64,000 bases of DNA from a virus: the IMG/VR virus record IMGVR_UViG_3300028794_000198, positions 26,049 to 90,048 of that record; one strand, given 5' to 3'. Positions 47,933-57,190 of the stretch are shown piece by piece. The translations under genes and the position numbers were made by a program. Within the stretch, counting starts at the first letter, position 1, and each line of letters begins with the position of its first letter. The notes under the pieces are model-generated. The model saw only the letters and a list, made by a program, of their open reading frames with translations. It searched no databases and was not told the origin of the DNA.

Positions 47933-49111
47933 CTAGCTGGCGTTCCGGTACCTGCTCGGCTGGTGGTCGTCGCACAGCCAGCCAGCCGGATACAGGCGCG
48001 CAGACTGGCCGCACTTGACGCGCCCGGCCTCGCAGACGCCGGGAACCGGGCGCCGGATCGCTGGCGCCACCAGTTCGGATGCCGCGGTGACGCCCCGCAG
48101 GGGTTCGGGCAGGTTGACGGCCTGAAGGCGCATCTCTTCCAGCTCCGCTTCCTTCGCCTGGGAGTGGCCGCCGGGTTCGCCCTTCCGGGTCCGCACCCCC
48201 TCGGCCGCCGCTCCGTCGGTCTGCGGCGCGGCCGGGCTGGCTATGTAGGCGAGGTACTGGCCATACGAGGCCATGTCGGTCCAGAAGAACCTGGGCGCCC
48301 GGATCACCCTGGCGTCGACAACGGGCATGTAGGCGCCGATGGGTGCACCGCGAAGAACGTCGTCCAACTGGCCGGCCGTGACCTGCCCGCGGGCGTGGGG
48401 CTTGCCGCAGCCGCTGAACTTGCCGTTCGGGCACTCGTGGCCGCTGCGCACCGTGCAGGTGTAGATCTCTATGCGGTAGACACCACCGCGGAACTCGTGC
48501 CGGTAGTTGGGATTCACGATCACCTTCGGCGGCAGGTCACCGTCGGTGCGCAGGATCGGCACCTGGCCGCGCACCTTGTCGCTGGTGGAGTGCCACATCG
48601 CCGTTCGCCCGACCGCGGCAGCAAGGCGTGTCCGCTCGGGTGCGCTGTACCGGCCGTTGGCGCTGAACGGGGAGTGCTGGTGTTCGTAGGCGATCGTCAA
48701 CGTTCCCGTGAGGAGCACGTCGGCGCGGGTCTTCATGTTCGGCGCCCACGCTTCCCGGCGCGGCTTGTAGCCTTCGGCCTCGCCGATGGTGAACGCGCGG
48801 TCGTTCCACGCCCGGTGCTCCGGCGTTTCGACGGGCTCGTAGTCGTGGTCGGGCCGCGCCTCGCCCGGCTGGTGGCTGCAAACGGGCGTGCCCTTGGCGG
48901 TGCTGTACGTCTTCAGCCACTGGACTTCGCCGTACAGCTCCCAGCATTTGGCGCACTGGACGAGCTTGGCCTTGGGTGAGTTGACGTTCCGTCCGCGCAG
49001 CTCCGTCCACTCGTCGCTGGTGAGTCCCGCCGCGTCGACGACGCCCTTGTCATTGCGTGCAGCGCGGGCGCAGACGCTGCCGTCGGTGATGACGATCTGG
49101 TTGTTCAGCAC
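47933..49111 (-). CDS. Large Cys-rich conserved-type protein, unknown
   Basis: 392 residues from GTG with GAAAGGAA upstream. VQCAKCWELYGEVQWLKTY, a His/Cys pair near CSHQPG, FSGCGKPHARGQ in the middle and a terminal CGQ...LCDDH zinc pair. Such multi-zinc proteins occur in Streptomyces phages; a nuclease or CoiA-like role cannot be excluded, but no catalytic signature was secure. Confidence 0.55.
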   Translation of the reverse strand: MLNNQIVITDGSVCARAARNDKGVVDAAGLTSDEWTELRGRNVNSPKAKLVQCAKCWELYGEVQWLKTYSTAKGTPVCSHQPGEARPDHDYEPVETPEHRAWNDRAFTIGEAEGYKPRREAWAPNMKTRADVLLTGTLTIAYEHQHSPFSANGRYSAPERTRLAAAVGRTAMWHSTSDKVRGQVPILRTDGDLPPKVIVNPNYRHEFRGGVYRIEIYTCTVRSGHECPNGKFSGCGKPHARGQVTAGQLDDVLRGAPIGAYMPVVDARVIRAPRFFWTDMASYGQYLAYIASPAAPQTDGAAAEGVRTRKGEPGGHSQAKEAELEEMRLQAVNLPEPLRGVTAASELVAPAIRRPVPGVCEAGRVKCGQSARLYPAGWLCDDHQPSRYRNAS

Positions 49112-49210
49112 AGCCGCGGGTTCCTTTCGAGTGGGTGCGGGCCCCGCCACGGCGGGGCTTCGCTATGTCCTGCCTTGGGGTGCATGTCCGGCTGGTGTGC
49201 GGGATGGGTG

Positions 49211-49423
49211 TCAGGGCCCGGCGCGCGGGCGGGCGTGGTCGGGGCACAGGTCGCGCCCGTCCCGGGTCCATCGCCAGCCGCGGCCTTTGAGCAGTCGCCG
49301 GAGTTCGCGGTGGATGTGCGGCTCGAACCGGACGGGCCAGCTGCCTTCCGCTCCACAGCGGCCGTCGGATTCGGTCTGGTCTGCCGCGTCGCAGCGGAGG
49401 ACGAGGTAGGCGTCGGCGGTCAT
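49211..49423 (-). CDS. Small zinc-motif protein
   Basis: 70 residues from MTADAYLVLRCDAADQTE. One CxxxxxxC and a C-terminal LCPDHAR motif typical of short actinobacterial zinc proteins. ATGA coupled to the methyltransferase gene. Confidence 0.5.
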   Translation of the reverse strand: MTADAYLVLRCDAADQTESDGRCGAEGSWPVRFEPHIHRELRRLLKGRGWRWTRDGRDLCPDHARPRAGP

Positions 49424-50472
49424 GCGGCGGCCTCGCCTTCGTCGGCTGCACGCATGGGGATGCCGAAGGCGGCTGAGATGACGTGTTCGGCCAGAAGGCA
49501 CGGGACCGCGTTGCCGATCTGCTCGTAGCGCTTCGTCTGGCTCCCCTGGAACGGGTGGCCCACCGGGAAGCTCTGCACCAGCGCGGCGTCTTCCGGCGTG
49601 ACGCGGATGGTGTCCCGCCGTCCCCCGCGGTAGGCGGGGAGCTGGTCGGCGTCGACGATGCGCCTGCAGTCGATCCACCGGCCGGCGTCGCGTTCGCCGT
49701 ACAACGTGGCGCGGGCGCCGGAGCCTCCGACACAGGAGGGGTCGGGTCCGCCGGCCGCGGTGCCGACGGCGATGGTGAGTGCGGGCCGGTGGGTCATGCC
49801 CCAGCCGATGGCGTCGGCCATGGAGATCCACGGCTTGAGTCCGAAGGCTTCCTGTACCTGGGTCTCGCCCCTGCGATAGCGGTGGTGGGTGGGCTGCGGG
49901 AGCCGTGCTTCGCCGTTGAGGGTGGCGACGAGGAAGGCGCGGCTGCGGGTCTGCGGTACGCCGTACTCCTCGGCGGACAGGCGCCCGGTGGCGACGCTGT
50001 ATCCCTCGGCGCGCAGGTGTCCGGCGAAGGCTTCCCAGACGGGGAGCACGGTGGGCACCTGCTCCAGCAGGATCGTGCGGTACGGGCGTCCGGCGTCCTT
50101 CGCTTCCAGCGCCCAGCGCAGCGGCTCCAAGACGAGCCCGGTCCGCTCGTCGTCAAAGCCCTTCAGTGCCAGGGCGATGCTCTGCCGGGCGGTAAGCAGC
50201 TGCGCCAGGTCGAGGACGGTGTCGAGCGCCTTCCGCCCTCCACCCTTCCCTCCGACAGAGAATGGCTGACAAGGCGGAGAGCCGATCGCGGTGGTGGCGT
50301 CGGGGAAGTCGGCGGGCCCGTAGTCGCGGACGTCGCCTTCGACGGTTCCAAGCCCGGCCGCGCGCCGCGTCTCGCATGCGGCGTGGTCGCGTTCGATGCC
50401 GGTCACGTCCAGGCCGAGCCGGGTGGCGCCCACGTCCCAGCCGCCCGGCCCGGCGAAGAGGTCCACGATCAT
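49420..50472 (-). CDS. C5-cytosine DNA methyltransferase
   Basis: 350 residues. Motif I DLFAGPGGWDVG at the start binds SAM; GSPPCQPFS carries the catalytic Cys (motif IV); RTILLEQVPTV is in the motif VI region; YEQIGNAVPC is motif X. Transfers methyl to C5 of cytosine. Phages use these to escape host restriction. Coupled to the related gene upstream. Confidence 0.92.
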   Translation of the reverse strand: MIVDLFAGPGGWDVGATRLGLDVTGIERDHAACETRRAAGLGTVEGDVRDYGPADFPDATTAIGSPPCQPFSVGGKGGGRKALDTVLDLAQLLTARQSIALALKGFDDERTGLVLEPLRWALEAKDAGRPYRTILLEQVPTVLPVWEAFAGHLRAEGYSVATGRLSAEEYGVPQTRSRAFLVATLNGEARLPQPTHHRYRRGETQVQEAFGLKPWISMADAIGWGMTHRPALTIAVGTAAGGPDPSCVGGSGARATLYGERDAGRWIDCRRIVDADQLPAYRGGRRDTIRVTPEDAALVQSFPVGHPFQGSQTKRYEQIGNAVPCLLAEHVISAAFGIPMRAADEGEAAA

Positions 50473-51905
50473 GCCGCCGCCTCCTCGGTCTCGCCGTAGT
50501 GGCGTGCGACGAGGGGCTGCCAGTCGATGCCGGTTGCGGCGCCGACGACTGCTGCTGCGGCGCGGGGGCACCAGGCGTTGCCGACCTGCTCGAACTGCTT
50601 GGTCCTGGTGCCCTGCCACGGGTAGTCGGCGGGGAATGACTGGAGGACTGCCGCCTCAGTAACGGTGATGCGCACGGTGTCGGGGCTGGCGAACTGGGAC
50701 TCGCCGTCGCTTGAGCGGTCACGGTGGCCGGGCGGGGCGATCCTGTCGGTGGCGCACACGGTGGTGGCTGGTCGAGTATTGGTCCACTCGTACTCGTTGC
50801 GGGCGTTCCCGAACGCGAGGGTTGCGGCCGGCTCGTCCACCGTGCGTACCGTGGCGTTGGCGCGGGCGTTGTGCTTGAGCATCCACTGACTGCCGGATTG
50901 GACTGTAAAGGCAGGTGCGGGTGCGGTGTGCGGGTTGATCGTCTGCCTGGTGCCGTCCGGCTGCTGATGGCGGTTGGTGTGCAGGATCCAGGAGCGGGCC
51001 TTCTCGGTGAGAGCCCACGATGGCTCGTCGACGCCGAAGTTGTTGCCGCCCGGCGTCTTGCGGTCGCCGCGGGTGTTGACCACGTCGGATGCTTCCAGGT
51101 TGAGCGCCTGGGCCATGGACACCCACGGCTTCAGGCAGTCACCGAACAGGTCGTGTGCCGGATCCTCATCGTGGGTGGCATCGGGTGCGGCGACGCGGCG
51201 GACGCTGGACGCGATGAGTACGGCGCGTTTCCGTGTCTGCGGCACCCCGTAGTTGGCGGCGTTGAGGATGCCCGTCCATACCGACCAGCCGAGGCGGCGC
51301 AGTTCTTCGGCGTACACCTTCCACAGCGGGAGGACGCCGGGCACCTGCTCGAATGCCGCCCATTCCAGGGGTATGCCGCCGCTGGCGTCGCCGGTGATCA
51401 GAGCGTGCAGGTAGCGGGCGGGTTCGAGGATGAGGACGGTGACGAACGCGTCGTCGCGGGCCGCGGCCTCTACCTTGTCCTGCGTCCACGGCTTGCGGCG
51501 CTTGGCGTTGGCCGCCTGCTGCTCGGCGAGGGCGGCCGGGTAGATCTGGTCGCGGAGTTCCCGGCGGCAGTCATCGCCACGGAACATGCGCTGGATGCCG
51601 CTGGCGAGCAGACCCATGACCTTCAGGCCGAACTGCTTGCCGGCGGCGGAGAACTTGGTGCAGGGCGGGGAGAAGACGGCGCCCCAGACGCGGCCGACGA
51701 GCGGCGCCAGGACGAAGGAGGACACGTCGACGCGCACGGTCAGGTGCCCGGCGGCGGCCCGGGTCTTGCAGGCCGCCTCATCCCATTCGAGGCCGACGTC
51801 CTGGAGGCCGAGCATGCGGAGGCCTTCCGACCAGCCACCAGGACCCGCGAAGAGGTCGAGGATGATGCCCTTCTGCTGCGGGGCCCACGCGATGTTGAAA
51901 CTCAC
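50469..51905 (-). CDS. C5-cytosine DNA methyltransferase, longer variant
   Basis: 478 residues from GTG. Motif I DLFAGPGGWSEGL, catalytic FSPPCTKFSAAGK, EWAAFEQVPGV in the motif VI region and QVGNAWCPRAA as a modified motif X (GNAV replaced by GNAW). The ~130-residue insert between motifs VIII and X suggests a longer target-recognition domain, so specificity probably differs from its neighbour. Confidence 0.88.
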   Translation of the reverse strand: MSFNIAWAPQQKGIILDLFAGPGGWSEGLRMLGLQDVGLEWDEAACKTRAAAGHLTVRVDVSSFVLAPLVGRVWGAVFSPPCTKFSAAGKQFGLKVMGLLASGIQRMFRGDDCRRELRDQIYPAALAEQQAANAKRRKPWTQDKVEAAARDDAFVTVLILEPARYLHALITGDASGGIPLEWAAFEQVPGVLPLWKVYAEELRRLGWSVWTGILNAANYGVPQTRKRAVLIASSVRRVAAPDATHDEDPAHDLFGDCLKPWVSMAQALNLEASDVVNTRGDRKTPGGNNFGVDEPSWALTEKARSWILHTNRHQQPDGTRQTINPHTAPAPAFTVQSGSQWMLKHNARANATVRTVDEPAATLAFGNARNEYEWTNTRPATTVCATDRIAPPGHRDRSSDGESQFASPDTVRITVTEAAVLQSFPADYPWQGTRTKQFEQVGNAWCPRAAAAVVGAATGIDWQPLVARHYGETEEAAA

Positions 51906-52780
51906 GCGGCAGCCCCCAGCCCGGCCTTGGCCGTCTTCTCTTGCTGGGGGCGGACGCGCTTCTGTCCGCTGCGCCATTCCTGGACGATCTGGCGGACGGT
52001 GGAGATGGACACCTCGTTGTCGAGGCGGGCGAGGATCTGCTCAGGGGTGTCGCCGTGCCAGGCGAAGTGGATGATTTCTTCGCGGCGGAGTTCGGCCCGC
52101 TCGTGGAAGTTGAGCTGGACGGCTGGTGCGTCTGGCTCACAGTCGGGGTTGTCTATGTCGTCCCAGGCGCCGGGTGGCGCCCAGCCTTCGCGGGCGGCCC
52201 GTCGTTCGTTCTTCCAGTTGGTGCCGCGCTGGTGGACGAGTTGCCGGTAGGTCTCGGCGAGGGCGGTGGCCGCTTTGTTGTCGATGACGTTCCAGCGGGC
52301 TTCGGCGAGGAGGCTGATGCTGGCGATGCTGAGCCCGCTGCGTGTGGAGATGTCGGCGCGCCCGTGGCCGAGGCTGTAGAGGGCGCGGACGCGTCGGATG
52401 GATCCGATGGCGGGGCGTTCGGCGTTGCCGTCGAAGCGGTGTGGCCGGACGGTGAGGATCCGGCGGGCCACGTCCGCCTGGCAGGTTTTGTTGCGGCCGG
52501 TGGTGACGTAGGAGATGGCGGACTGGGCGACGCCGGCCTCTCGGGCGATCATGGTTTGGCTCATGCCGGTCGCACGCAGCATCAGGATGTGCGGCAGGAC
52601 TTCGGCGACGGGAACGAGGCTGCGTTCGCCGCGCTGGCGGCGGAGTTCCCGTTCCAGGTCGGCGCGCCGGTGGCCGCGCTGGCACAGCTTGCACCGGCAG
52701 GGCGGCCGGGTGCCGGTGCGGTTGCCCTTGTAGCGGGCATCGGTGCCGTGTTCGGGGATGGCGTTGGCTGCGGTGGTCAT
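51902..52780 (-). CDS. HTH DNA-binding protein
   Basis: 292 residues from MTTAANAIPEHGTDARYKGN. An N-terminal CRCKLCQRGH zinc site, then AREAGVAQSAISYVTTGRNK (HTH), a second possible HTH (ISTRSGLSIASISLLAEA) and a third near ISTVRQIVQEWRSG. Multiple HTHs suggest a repressor or origin binder. Coupled to the methyltransferase pair, so it may control them. Confidence 0.68.
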   Translation of the reverse strand: MTTAANAIPEHGTDARYKGNRTGTRPPCRCKLCQRGHRRADLERELRRQRGERSLVPVAEVLPHILMLRATGMSQTMIAREAGVAQSAISYVTTGRNKTCQADVARRILTVRPHRFDGNAERPAIGSIRRVRALYSLGHGRADISTRSGLSIASISLLAEARWNVIDNKAATALAETYRQLVHQRGTNWKNERRAAREGWAPPGAWDDIDNPDCEPDAPAVQLNFHERAELRREEIIHFAWHGDTPEQILARLDNEVSISTVRQIVQEWRSGQKRVRPQQEKTAKAGLGAAA

Positions 52781-53124
52781 GGCTGCGGCTTCTCCTTCCG
52801 GGTCTGCTCGGTGGCGTCGAGGATGTTCTGGCAGGTGATGAGGTCGTTGATGTGGCTGCCGGGTGCGGTTTCGCGCTGGGGCGGGTCGGTGCACAGTTGT
52901 CGCCAGGCGGCGGTCCGGTCGCGGCGTTCGTCGCGCCGGTCGCGGAGCCAGCCGACGAGGTGGAGCGCGGCCCCGATGCCGCACAAGAGGGCGATGAGTC
53001 CGCCGAGCTGCCAGACGAGGACGACGGGCAGTCCCCACTCGTCGATCTGGAGCAGGTACCAGTCGGCGGCGGCGTGCAGGTTGTGGCCTGCGGTGCGGTA
53101 GGCGTCGTACAGCTCGGTGCTCAC
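52777..53124 (-). CDS. Membrane protein
   Basis: 115 residues from GTG. VVLVWQLGGLIALLCGIGAAL forms a strong membrane helix; the rest is basic/polar. Coupled on both sides. Confidence 0.55.
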   Translation of the reverse strand: MSTELYDAYRTAGHNLHAAADWYLLQIDEWGLPVVLVWQLGGLIALLCGIGAALHLVGWLRDRRDERRDRTAAWRQLCTDPPQRETAPGSHINDLITCQNILDATEQTRKEKPQP

Positions 53125-53207
53125 GTCCGCCTCCCGACGGCCCATTCGATGGCGGCCCAGGCGGCGCCGACGATGACGGCGATCACGAAGAGGAGGCCGA
53201 GATTCAT
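53121..53207 (-). CDS. Single-span membrane peptide (28 aa)
   Basis: MNLGLLFVIAVIVGAAWAAI then EWAVGRRT. ATG overlaps the upstream stop and the TGA overlaps the next GTG, so it is a real coupled mini-gene rather than noise. Confidence 0.5.
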   Translation of the reverse strand: MNLGLLFVIAVIVGAAWAAIEWAVGRRT

Positions 53208-53560
53208 GCCGCCCTCCGCTCGCTGCGGGCGGCGATGGCGTTGAGCCGTTCGGCCGACAACGTGTAGACCTTGATCGGCTTCCCGTGGGTGGACGCGGCC
53301 GTCGACGGTTCCTCACCGACGACGACCACCTGCCGGGGGCTGCGACGGCGGACCAGCGAGTGGAAGAACAGGCCGGCCGTACCGTGGGCGAGTTCGGGCA
53401 GCACGGCCCGCAGGTCGTTGGCACTGAACGGCCTACCGTCGCCACCGATTGCGTCGATGGCCTGGTTGAGGAGGGCCTCGTCCCAGTCGGTGACGTTGGC
53501 GTAGAGGGTGGCGAGGGTGGTGTTCGCCTGCTCGCGGGCCTCGGCGGGGGTGATGGTCAT
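53204..53560 (-). CDS. Hypothetical helical protein
   Basis: 118 residues from MTITPAEAREQANTTLATL. Helical, possible winged helix (NDLRAVLPELAHGTAGLFFH). Upstream of the membrane peptide. Unknown. Confidence 0.55.
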   Translation of the reverse strand: MTITPAEAREQANTTLATLYANVTDWDEALLNQAIDAIGGDGRPFSANDLRAVLPELAHGTAGLFFHSLVRRRSPRQVVVVGEEPSTAASTHGKPIKVYTLSAERLNAIAARSERRAA

Positions 53561-53994
53561 GAGGTGGCCTCCTCGTCGGCGATCTCGGCGTCCTGCGCGG
53601 GCGTGACGGCTTCCAGCTCGGCGTCCGACATCAGCCAGTGCGGGAGCCGGCCGGTGTTGAGCACGACTCGGATGTCCTTGGCGGCGCGGGAGATCTGGGC
53701 GGCGCGGGAGATCTGGGCGGCGCGCGCCCGGCCGACGTCGGTGGTGGCCTTGGCGGCGATCTCCTCGTACCGCTCGGCGAGCGTGTTGAGGGCGGACAGG
53801 GTGGCGCTGGGGTCGTCTCCGCCGCCGTCCCATCCGTTGGCGACGTGCCGCAGGACGTAGGCGGCGCCTTCCTTGCCCATGCCGTTGGCGACGGCCTCGA
53901 TTTCGACGCCGCCCTCGGTCTTGCCGGGCCGGATGATGACGAAGGCGAGGGCGTCCGTGCCGTCGACGGCGGTGATGGTCGTGTTGGCGGTCAT
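53557..53994 (-). CDS. Hypothetical protein with a short internal duplication
   Basis: 145 residues. Beta-rich first half (TDALAFVIIRPGKTEGG), then a helix containing the hexapeptide AAQISR twice, from an exact 18-bp tandem repeat at 53681-53716. Acidic C-terminus. Unknown function. Confidence 0.55.
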   Translation of the reverse strand: MTANTTITAVDGTDALAFVIIRPGKTEGGVEIEAVANGMGKEGAAYVLRHVANGWDGGGDDPSATLSALNTLAERYEEIAAKATTDVGRARAAQISRAAQISRAAKDIRVVLNTGRLPHWLMSDAELEAVTPAQDAEIADEEATS

Positions 53995-54013
53995 TCGTGG
54001 TCTCCTGAGTGAG

Positions 54014-54050
54014 CCGGGGCCCCGCTTGTTTGCGGCGAGCGGGACCCCGG
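54014..54050 (-). terminator. Hairpin after the RecT gene
   Basis: CCGGGGCCCCGCT and AGCGGGACCCCGG pair with one C/A mismatch, twelve bases downstream of the recT stop. Confidence 0.6.
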
Positions 54051-54060
54051 GATGGCGGAT

Positions 54061-54882
54061 CTACTGGGTGGGCGGTTGTGCGGTCTCGGGCCAGCCGCCG
54101 ACGGGCTCAAGCTCGGCCTCGACCGGGACGTCTTCCACGTCGGGGTCCGCAGCTTCGAGGACCCCGGCTGTGGAGCCGGCGGGCAGCGGCATGTCGGTGC
54201 GCTCGATGACGGCGCTGCGCTTCTCTGCGGAGGTGGGCACCCACTTGCCGAGGCGGCGGGCTGCGGTCTTCAGCCACATCGACTCTTCGTCGGTGCGCCA
54301 CGGCGAGTACTCACTGTCGGCGCCGTCGGACTTGGCCTTAGCCCGGTTGATGTGGGTGCGGCTGAGGACGACGACCTTGGAGGTCGCGCCGCCCTGCATG
54401 ACGGCGTAGGCGTACACGCCGACGAGATCGCCGCGCTCCCCGAACCAGTCGACGGTGTGAACGGGCCGTTCGTGGAGGCCGGGCACGTAGTTGAACTGGT
54501 CGCCCGCTCGGACGACTTCGACGACGACGGACGATGAGGCGCCCGCGTTGTAGATGAGTTCGACGATGCCCTGGTAGCCGACGATGCCCTGCACTTCGAG
54601 CTGGCCCTTGCGCTTGATGGGGCGCAGGTAGAACTGCTCGGTGCCGGGTTCGAGGCCGAGGCGGGCGGCGGTCATGAGGGCGCTCATGAGGCTGCCCGGG
54701 TTGGCCTGGGCGGCCTGGGCGAGCTTCGGGTTCTGGCGGAGGACGCCGACGGCGAGGCGGGCGAACGTGTCGACCCTGACGTGGCTGGCGGCGACGAGGG
54801 CGAGTTCGGGCTTGTACTGCTCAATGACGGAGGCGGGGCCTTCGTCGCGCTTCTCGATGGCGTTGCCGATGGGGCTGTTCAT
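54061..54882 (-). CDS. recT: RecT single-strand annealing protein
   Basis: 273 residues. ARLAVGVLRQNPKLAQA, then LMTAARLGLEPGTEQFYLRPIK, IVGYQGIVELIYNAGA and RTDEESMWLKTAARRL match the RecT core. RecT anneals complementary strands during phage recombination. It is coupled to the YqaJ exonuclease upstream, the usual pair that makes and uses ssDNA tails. Confidence 0.9.
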   Translation of the reverse strand: MNSPIGNAIEKRDEGPASVIEQYKPELALVAASHVRVDTFARLAVGVLRQNPKLAQAAQANPGSLMSALMTAARLGLEPGTEQFYLRPIKRKGQLEVQGIVGYQGIVELIYNAGASSSVVVEVVRAGDQFNYVPGLHERPVHTVDWFGERGDLVGVYAYAVMQGGATSKVVVLSRTHINRAKAKSDGADSEYSPWRTDEESMWLKTAARRLGKWVPTSAEKRSAVIERTDMPLPAGSTAGVLEAADPDVEDVPVEAELEPVGGWPETAQPPTQ

Positions 54883-55823
54883 GCTGCTTCCTTCTGCTGG
54901 TACGGGCTGAGGGACTTGGTGGTGCCGTCCGCTTTGGGGATGCGGTAGGCGATGCGGCGTTTGCCGACGACGGCCCGCTTGCCGGTGCCGATGTGGTCGA
55001 GGACGACGCCCTTCGCGGCGGCGAGTTCGACGGCGGCGGCCTTAGATGCGGCCTGCGCGTTTTGGTAGCGGTCCGCGTCGACGACAGGGATTTCGACGTC
55101 GACGTCTTCGAAGCCGTCGGGCTGAACCCGGATCGTCTGGTAGGTGTCGTCGGCGCCGTCGATCGGCGGCCGAACACCGTCACGGACTTCGTCGAGGAAC
55201 TTGACGGCGGCGTCGCGGAGGATCTGCGCTTCGGCCTCGTCGTAGTCGACGGTGTATTCGCGGTAGTCGTGGCCGGAGATGAGGACCGCGAACTGGGTGC
55301 GGCGCAGGCCGAGCGTGTCCATCTGCCAGATGACCTGGCAGCGGTACCAGAGCGGCACCCCGTCATCGGCGCCGGACGGGCCCCAGTCGTCTCCGAACGG
55401 GGACGTCTTCACCTCCAGCAGTTCCTCGGCCTGGTCCGACACCTCGAACTCGCCTGCGGGCTGCGGGTAGATGAGCCGGTCGGGGGTGGCGCGCTGCCAT
55501 TCCCGCTCCCGGTTGAACCAGGTGCCAGCCGGGGCGGCGAGTCGGCCCGGGTGCTCGTCCTCCCACTTCTGCGCGACCGGGTCTTCGAGCCGGCTCCCCC
55601 ACTCGATCCCCGACGTCATCTCGAACGGGGCGACGGCCAGGCCCGACTTCTTGTGCCACAGCGTGAAGCGCGACATCCACGGCGACAGGCCGACCACAGC
55701 GGCGATCTCGGTGGCGGTGATGGTGAGTCCGGCGCGGGCCGCATCCCACGCCTCTGTGCCGGGCGTGAGGTGCCCGATGAGGACGCCGTCAGGGGCGGGA
55801 TAGGGGTGTTGTGTGGTGCTCAC
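54879..55823 (-). CDS. YqaJ/RecB-type viral exonuclease
   Basis: 314 residues. GLTITATEIAAVVGLSPWMSRF, EWGSRLEDPVAQKW (family motif), LLEVKTSPFG supplying the E-x-K catalytic pair, and QVIWQMDTLG are characteristic of the YqaJ recombinase nuclease. It degrades one strand to create substrate for RecT. Confidence 0.88.
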   Translation of the reverse strand: MSTTQHPYPAPDGVLIGHLTPGTEAWDAARAGLTITATEIAAVVGLSPWMSRFTLWHKKSGLAVAPFEMTSGIEWGSRLEDPVAQKWEDEHPGRLAAPAGTWFNREREWQRATPDRLIYPQPAGEFEVSDQAEELLEVKTSPFGDDWGPSGADDGVPLWYRCQVIWQMDTLGLRRTQFAVLISGHDYREYTVDYDEAEAQILRDAAVKFLDEVRDGVRPPIDGADDTYQTIRVQPDGFEDVDVEIPVVDADRYQNAQAASKAAAVELAAAKGVVLDHIGTGKRAVVGKRRIAYRIPKADGTTKSLSPYQQKEAA

Positions 55824-55884
55824 TTCTGGTGCTCCTGTTCGCTTCTGAGCTGCGTGTTCGGCGTGAAATGGGTGTCGAATGCCG

Positions 55885-55928
55885 GGCCTCGCCGCCCGCG
55901 ACCGGGGGGTGGTTGGGGCGGCGAGGCC
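55885..55928 (-). terminator. Strong hairpin terminator
   Basis: GGCCTCGCCGCCC / GGGCGGCGAGGCC, thirteen perfect pairs with an 18-nt loop, between the clamp-like gene stop and the exonuclease start. Confidence 0.65.
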
Positions 55929-55993
55929 TCGGCTGGCGTCCGGAGCGGCTTGGGGGAAGCGCGCTCAACGGGCGCCGTCTGTGGGGTTGTTGG

Positions 55994-57190
55994 TCAGGCG
56001 GTGGCGTCAGCCGTGGCGGTCTCGGCGGGCTGCGGCTTGATGGCCTTCCACTCGCTGGCTTCGGCGTCGAACGTGACGTGCGGGTTGTCGTCGACGCGGA
56101 AGCCGATCCCGGCGTCCTTCGCGTCGTTCAGCGCGAGCGCCAACCGGACCGCCCACTTGCGGGGCTCCTCGGCGTACTGCTTGGCGAGGCGGGCTTCGTA
56201 GTCGTCGTTCCACTGCTTGGGGTTGAAGCCGGACTGTTCGGCCATGTCGTAGGCCCACTCGCCGAGTTCGCCGGAGTCGAGCTGTTCGGCGGTGTCCTCG
56301 ACGACGGCGCGGGCGGCGCGCGGGTCGACCTGGTGGAGGGCGTCGAGGTAGCGGTAGGCCATCCAGTCGGAGACGCCGGAGCGGATGTGCGCGAACCAGG
56401 CGTCCTGGTCGTCGTCGAAGGACGTGTTGTAGACGTTCGACGTCGAGTCGAGGACCCCCTTGAGCAGGTTGGCGGCGGTCTCGTCGATGCTGCGGGTGGC
56501 CCACAAGCGGGACGGCTCCGGGAGCGGCAGGCTGGCCATGTCGACGTCGGCGGCCCCGGCGGCCAACGTCCACAGCCACAGGCTGTGTGCGGAGTCGAAG
56601 GTCTGCTCCTTGGTCGGGCCGATGCTGCCGCCACCGGACGGCATCTGTGCGCCGATGAAGTCCTCGCCGAAGAACAGGACGGCCTTCCGGTCGGCGGTGA
56701 TGCGGGTGCGGAGGCTCTGCTCGGCGGCCGACCACTTGCGGAAGAGGTCGGAGTTGAGGGCCGGGAACGGTTCGCCGTCGACGGTCTGGGCGGCGATGGT
56801 GCGGAGCAGGCCGCGCCAGTCGGGGAACTCCAGGCTGAGGCTGACGGCGACGTTGAGGTCGGAGAGCGGGCCATCGAAGACCAGCCGGGCTTCCTCGGTG
56901 GCGCTGATGGTGATGTAGCTGGCGCCCTTCATCGCACCGACCCACTCGCGGAGGGCGGGCACGATGTCGCCGGGGATGGTGGCCGCCCACGGCTCCTGGT
57001 TCTGGTCGCCGCTGTCGAGGCGGAAGCGGGCGGCGGCGATCGTGAACCGATCCGTGGCGACGGCGTACAGGTACTGGCTGTCGACGTCGAGGCGGATGCC
57101 GTACAGGGGCTCGAAGCCGTCGTGGCCCATGTGGGCGGCCGTCTTGTCGAGGAGGAGCTTCAGCTGATGGGCGTTGATCGTGACGGACAC
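55994..57190 (-). CDS. Sliding-clamp-like (DnaN-type) protein
   Basis: 398 residues from GTG with AGGAGA upstream. The N-terminus VSVTINAHQLKLLLDKTAAH and LYAVATDRFTIAAARF, then SLSLEFPDWRGLL and DFIGAQMP follow DnaN domains I and II (aTDr, FPdw, mP motifs). The C-terminal ~150 residues (DQVDPRAARAVVEDTAEQL...) replace the third clamp domain with an acidic helical region. No polymerase gene is seen here, so it may hijack the host polymerase or act in recombination. Confidence 0.72.
   Translation of the reverse strand: MSVTINAHQLKLLLDKTAAHMGHDGFEPLYGIRLDVDSQYLYAVATDRFTIAAARFRLDSGDQNQEPWAATIPGDIVPALREWVGAMKGASYITISATEEARLVFDGPLSDLNVAVSLSLEFPDWRGLLRTIAAQTVDGEPFPALNSDLFRKWSAAEQSLRTRITADRKAVLFFGEDFIGAQMPSGGGSIGPTKEQTFDSAHSLWLWTLAAGAADVDMASLPLPEPSRLWATRSIDETAANLLKGVLDSTSNVYNTSFDDDQDAWFAHIRSGVSDWMAYRYLDALHQVDPRAARAVVEDTAEQLDSGELGEWAYDMAEQSGFNPKQWNDDYEARLAKQYAEEPRKWAVRLALALNDAKDAGIGFRVDDNPHVTFDAEASEWKAIKPQPAETATADATA

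Noticed and set aside
50724-52250. 508-codon plus-strand open frame
   Set aside because: It lies antisense to the methyltransferase and HTH genes and has shadow composition (Gly/Val/Arg repeats without motifs).
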